A DNA stretch of 5,587 nt from Gemmatimonadaceae bacterium (lineage in GTDB: Bacteria; Gemmatimonadota; Gemmatimonadetes; Gemmatimonadales; Gemmatimonadaceae). The stretch is from contig JALOPO010000377.1 in assembly GCA_025453855.1 (NCBI GenBank), positions 1-5,587 on the forward strand, read 5' to 3'. Made by a program: the position numbers and the translations under genes. Shown in pieces: positions 5,507 through 5,587 of the stretch; within the stretch, counting starts at the first letter, position 1; each line of letters opens with the position of its first letter. The notes below the pieces were generated by a model. That model worked only from the letters and a program-made list of their open reading frames with translations, did not search any database and was not told the DNA's origin.

Positions 5507-5587
5507 TCAGCTGGCGGAGGCGTCGGCCGCGATCGCCTGCGGCACCGTCACCGGGATCTGCCGCGCCTTGGCGGACTCGGCCTTCGG
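5507..5587 (-). CDS. C-terminal end of a probable small heat-shock protein (Hsp20/alpha-crystallin family), partial
   Basis: Only the last 26 codons and TGA are in the window, read leftward from the right edge: PKAESAKARQIPV, then an Ala-rich tail ending in ASAS. PKAExAKxRxIxV is the typical end of bacterial Hsp20 proteins, where the last alpha-crystallin strand leads into the I-x-I/V anchor that docks onto a neighbouring subunit in the oligomer; here the anchor is IPV. Such proteins are ATP-independent chaperones holding unfolded proteins in the cytoplasm. The call rests on this short motif alone, but the position next to a stop codon and a hairpin fits a true gene end. Its start and promoter are outside the window. 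Confidence 0.68.
   Translation of the reverse strand, partial: PKAESAKARQIPVTVPQAIAADASAS

Noticed and set aside
1..5587. A new multi-gene defence, secretion or biosynthetic system
   Set aside because: All genes fall into familiar families, they lie in at least four transcription units, and there is no sign that they act together.

Overview
This is a GC-rich (about 70%) chromosomal stretch from a Gram-negative-type bacterium. Two secreted M16 metallopeptidases, a MurB of an unusual subtype, and the codon and base composition together suggest Gemmatimonadota or a similar soil phylum. That placement is inference from sequence style, not a search result. I recognise every gene as belonging to a known family and see no phage, CRISPR, insertion sequence with transposase, RNA gene or obvious defence or biosynthetic cluster. 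The unexplained structure lies mostly in the intergenic DNA.

Layout. Positions 1-1763, minus strand: a two-gene operon of secreted M16 (pitrilysin-type) peptidases. The first (360-1763) has an intact zinc site. The second (363 to beyond the left edge) overlaps it by ATGA, has its own Shine-Dalgarno sequence, and lacks the HxxEH residues. It is therefore probably the non-catalytic half of a heterodimer. Positions 1764-2005: a divergent intergenic region with a cloverleaf-like set of palindromes (1791-1860) and a perfect 22-bp inverted repeat with a GGTGCCWGGCACC core (1874-1953). Positions 2006-2980, plus strand: murB, a peptidoglycan precursor enzyme with several departures from the textbook motifs. 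Positions 2981-3186: an intergenic region mostly filled by a 143-bp inverted-repeat element whose right arm consists of 10-bp tandem repeats.

Positions 3187-4155, plus strand: an AraC-family regulator whose N-terminus carries a perfect 21-bp tandem duplication that also duplicates a candidate start codon. Positions 4373-5383, plus strand: an aldo/keto reductase-fold protein in which two of the four classical catalytic residues are replaced (Asp by Asn, His by Ala). The regulator may control this gene. Positions 5411-5487: two strong hairpins between convergent genes. Positions 5507-5587, minus strand: the last 26 codons of what looks like a small heat-shock protein (Hsp20).

The genes do not form one pathway. 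The M16 pair and murB both relate to the cell envelope or periplasm, and the AraC/aldo-keto reductase pair looks like a separate regulator-enzyme module. Many other long open frames exist on both strands, but they are by-products of high GC and were left out.
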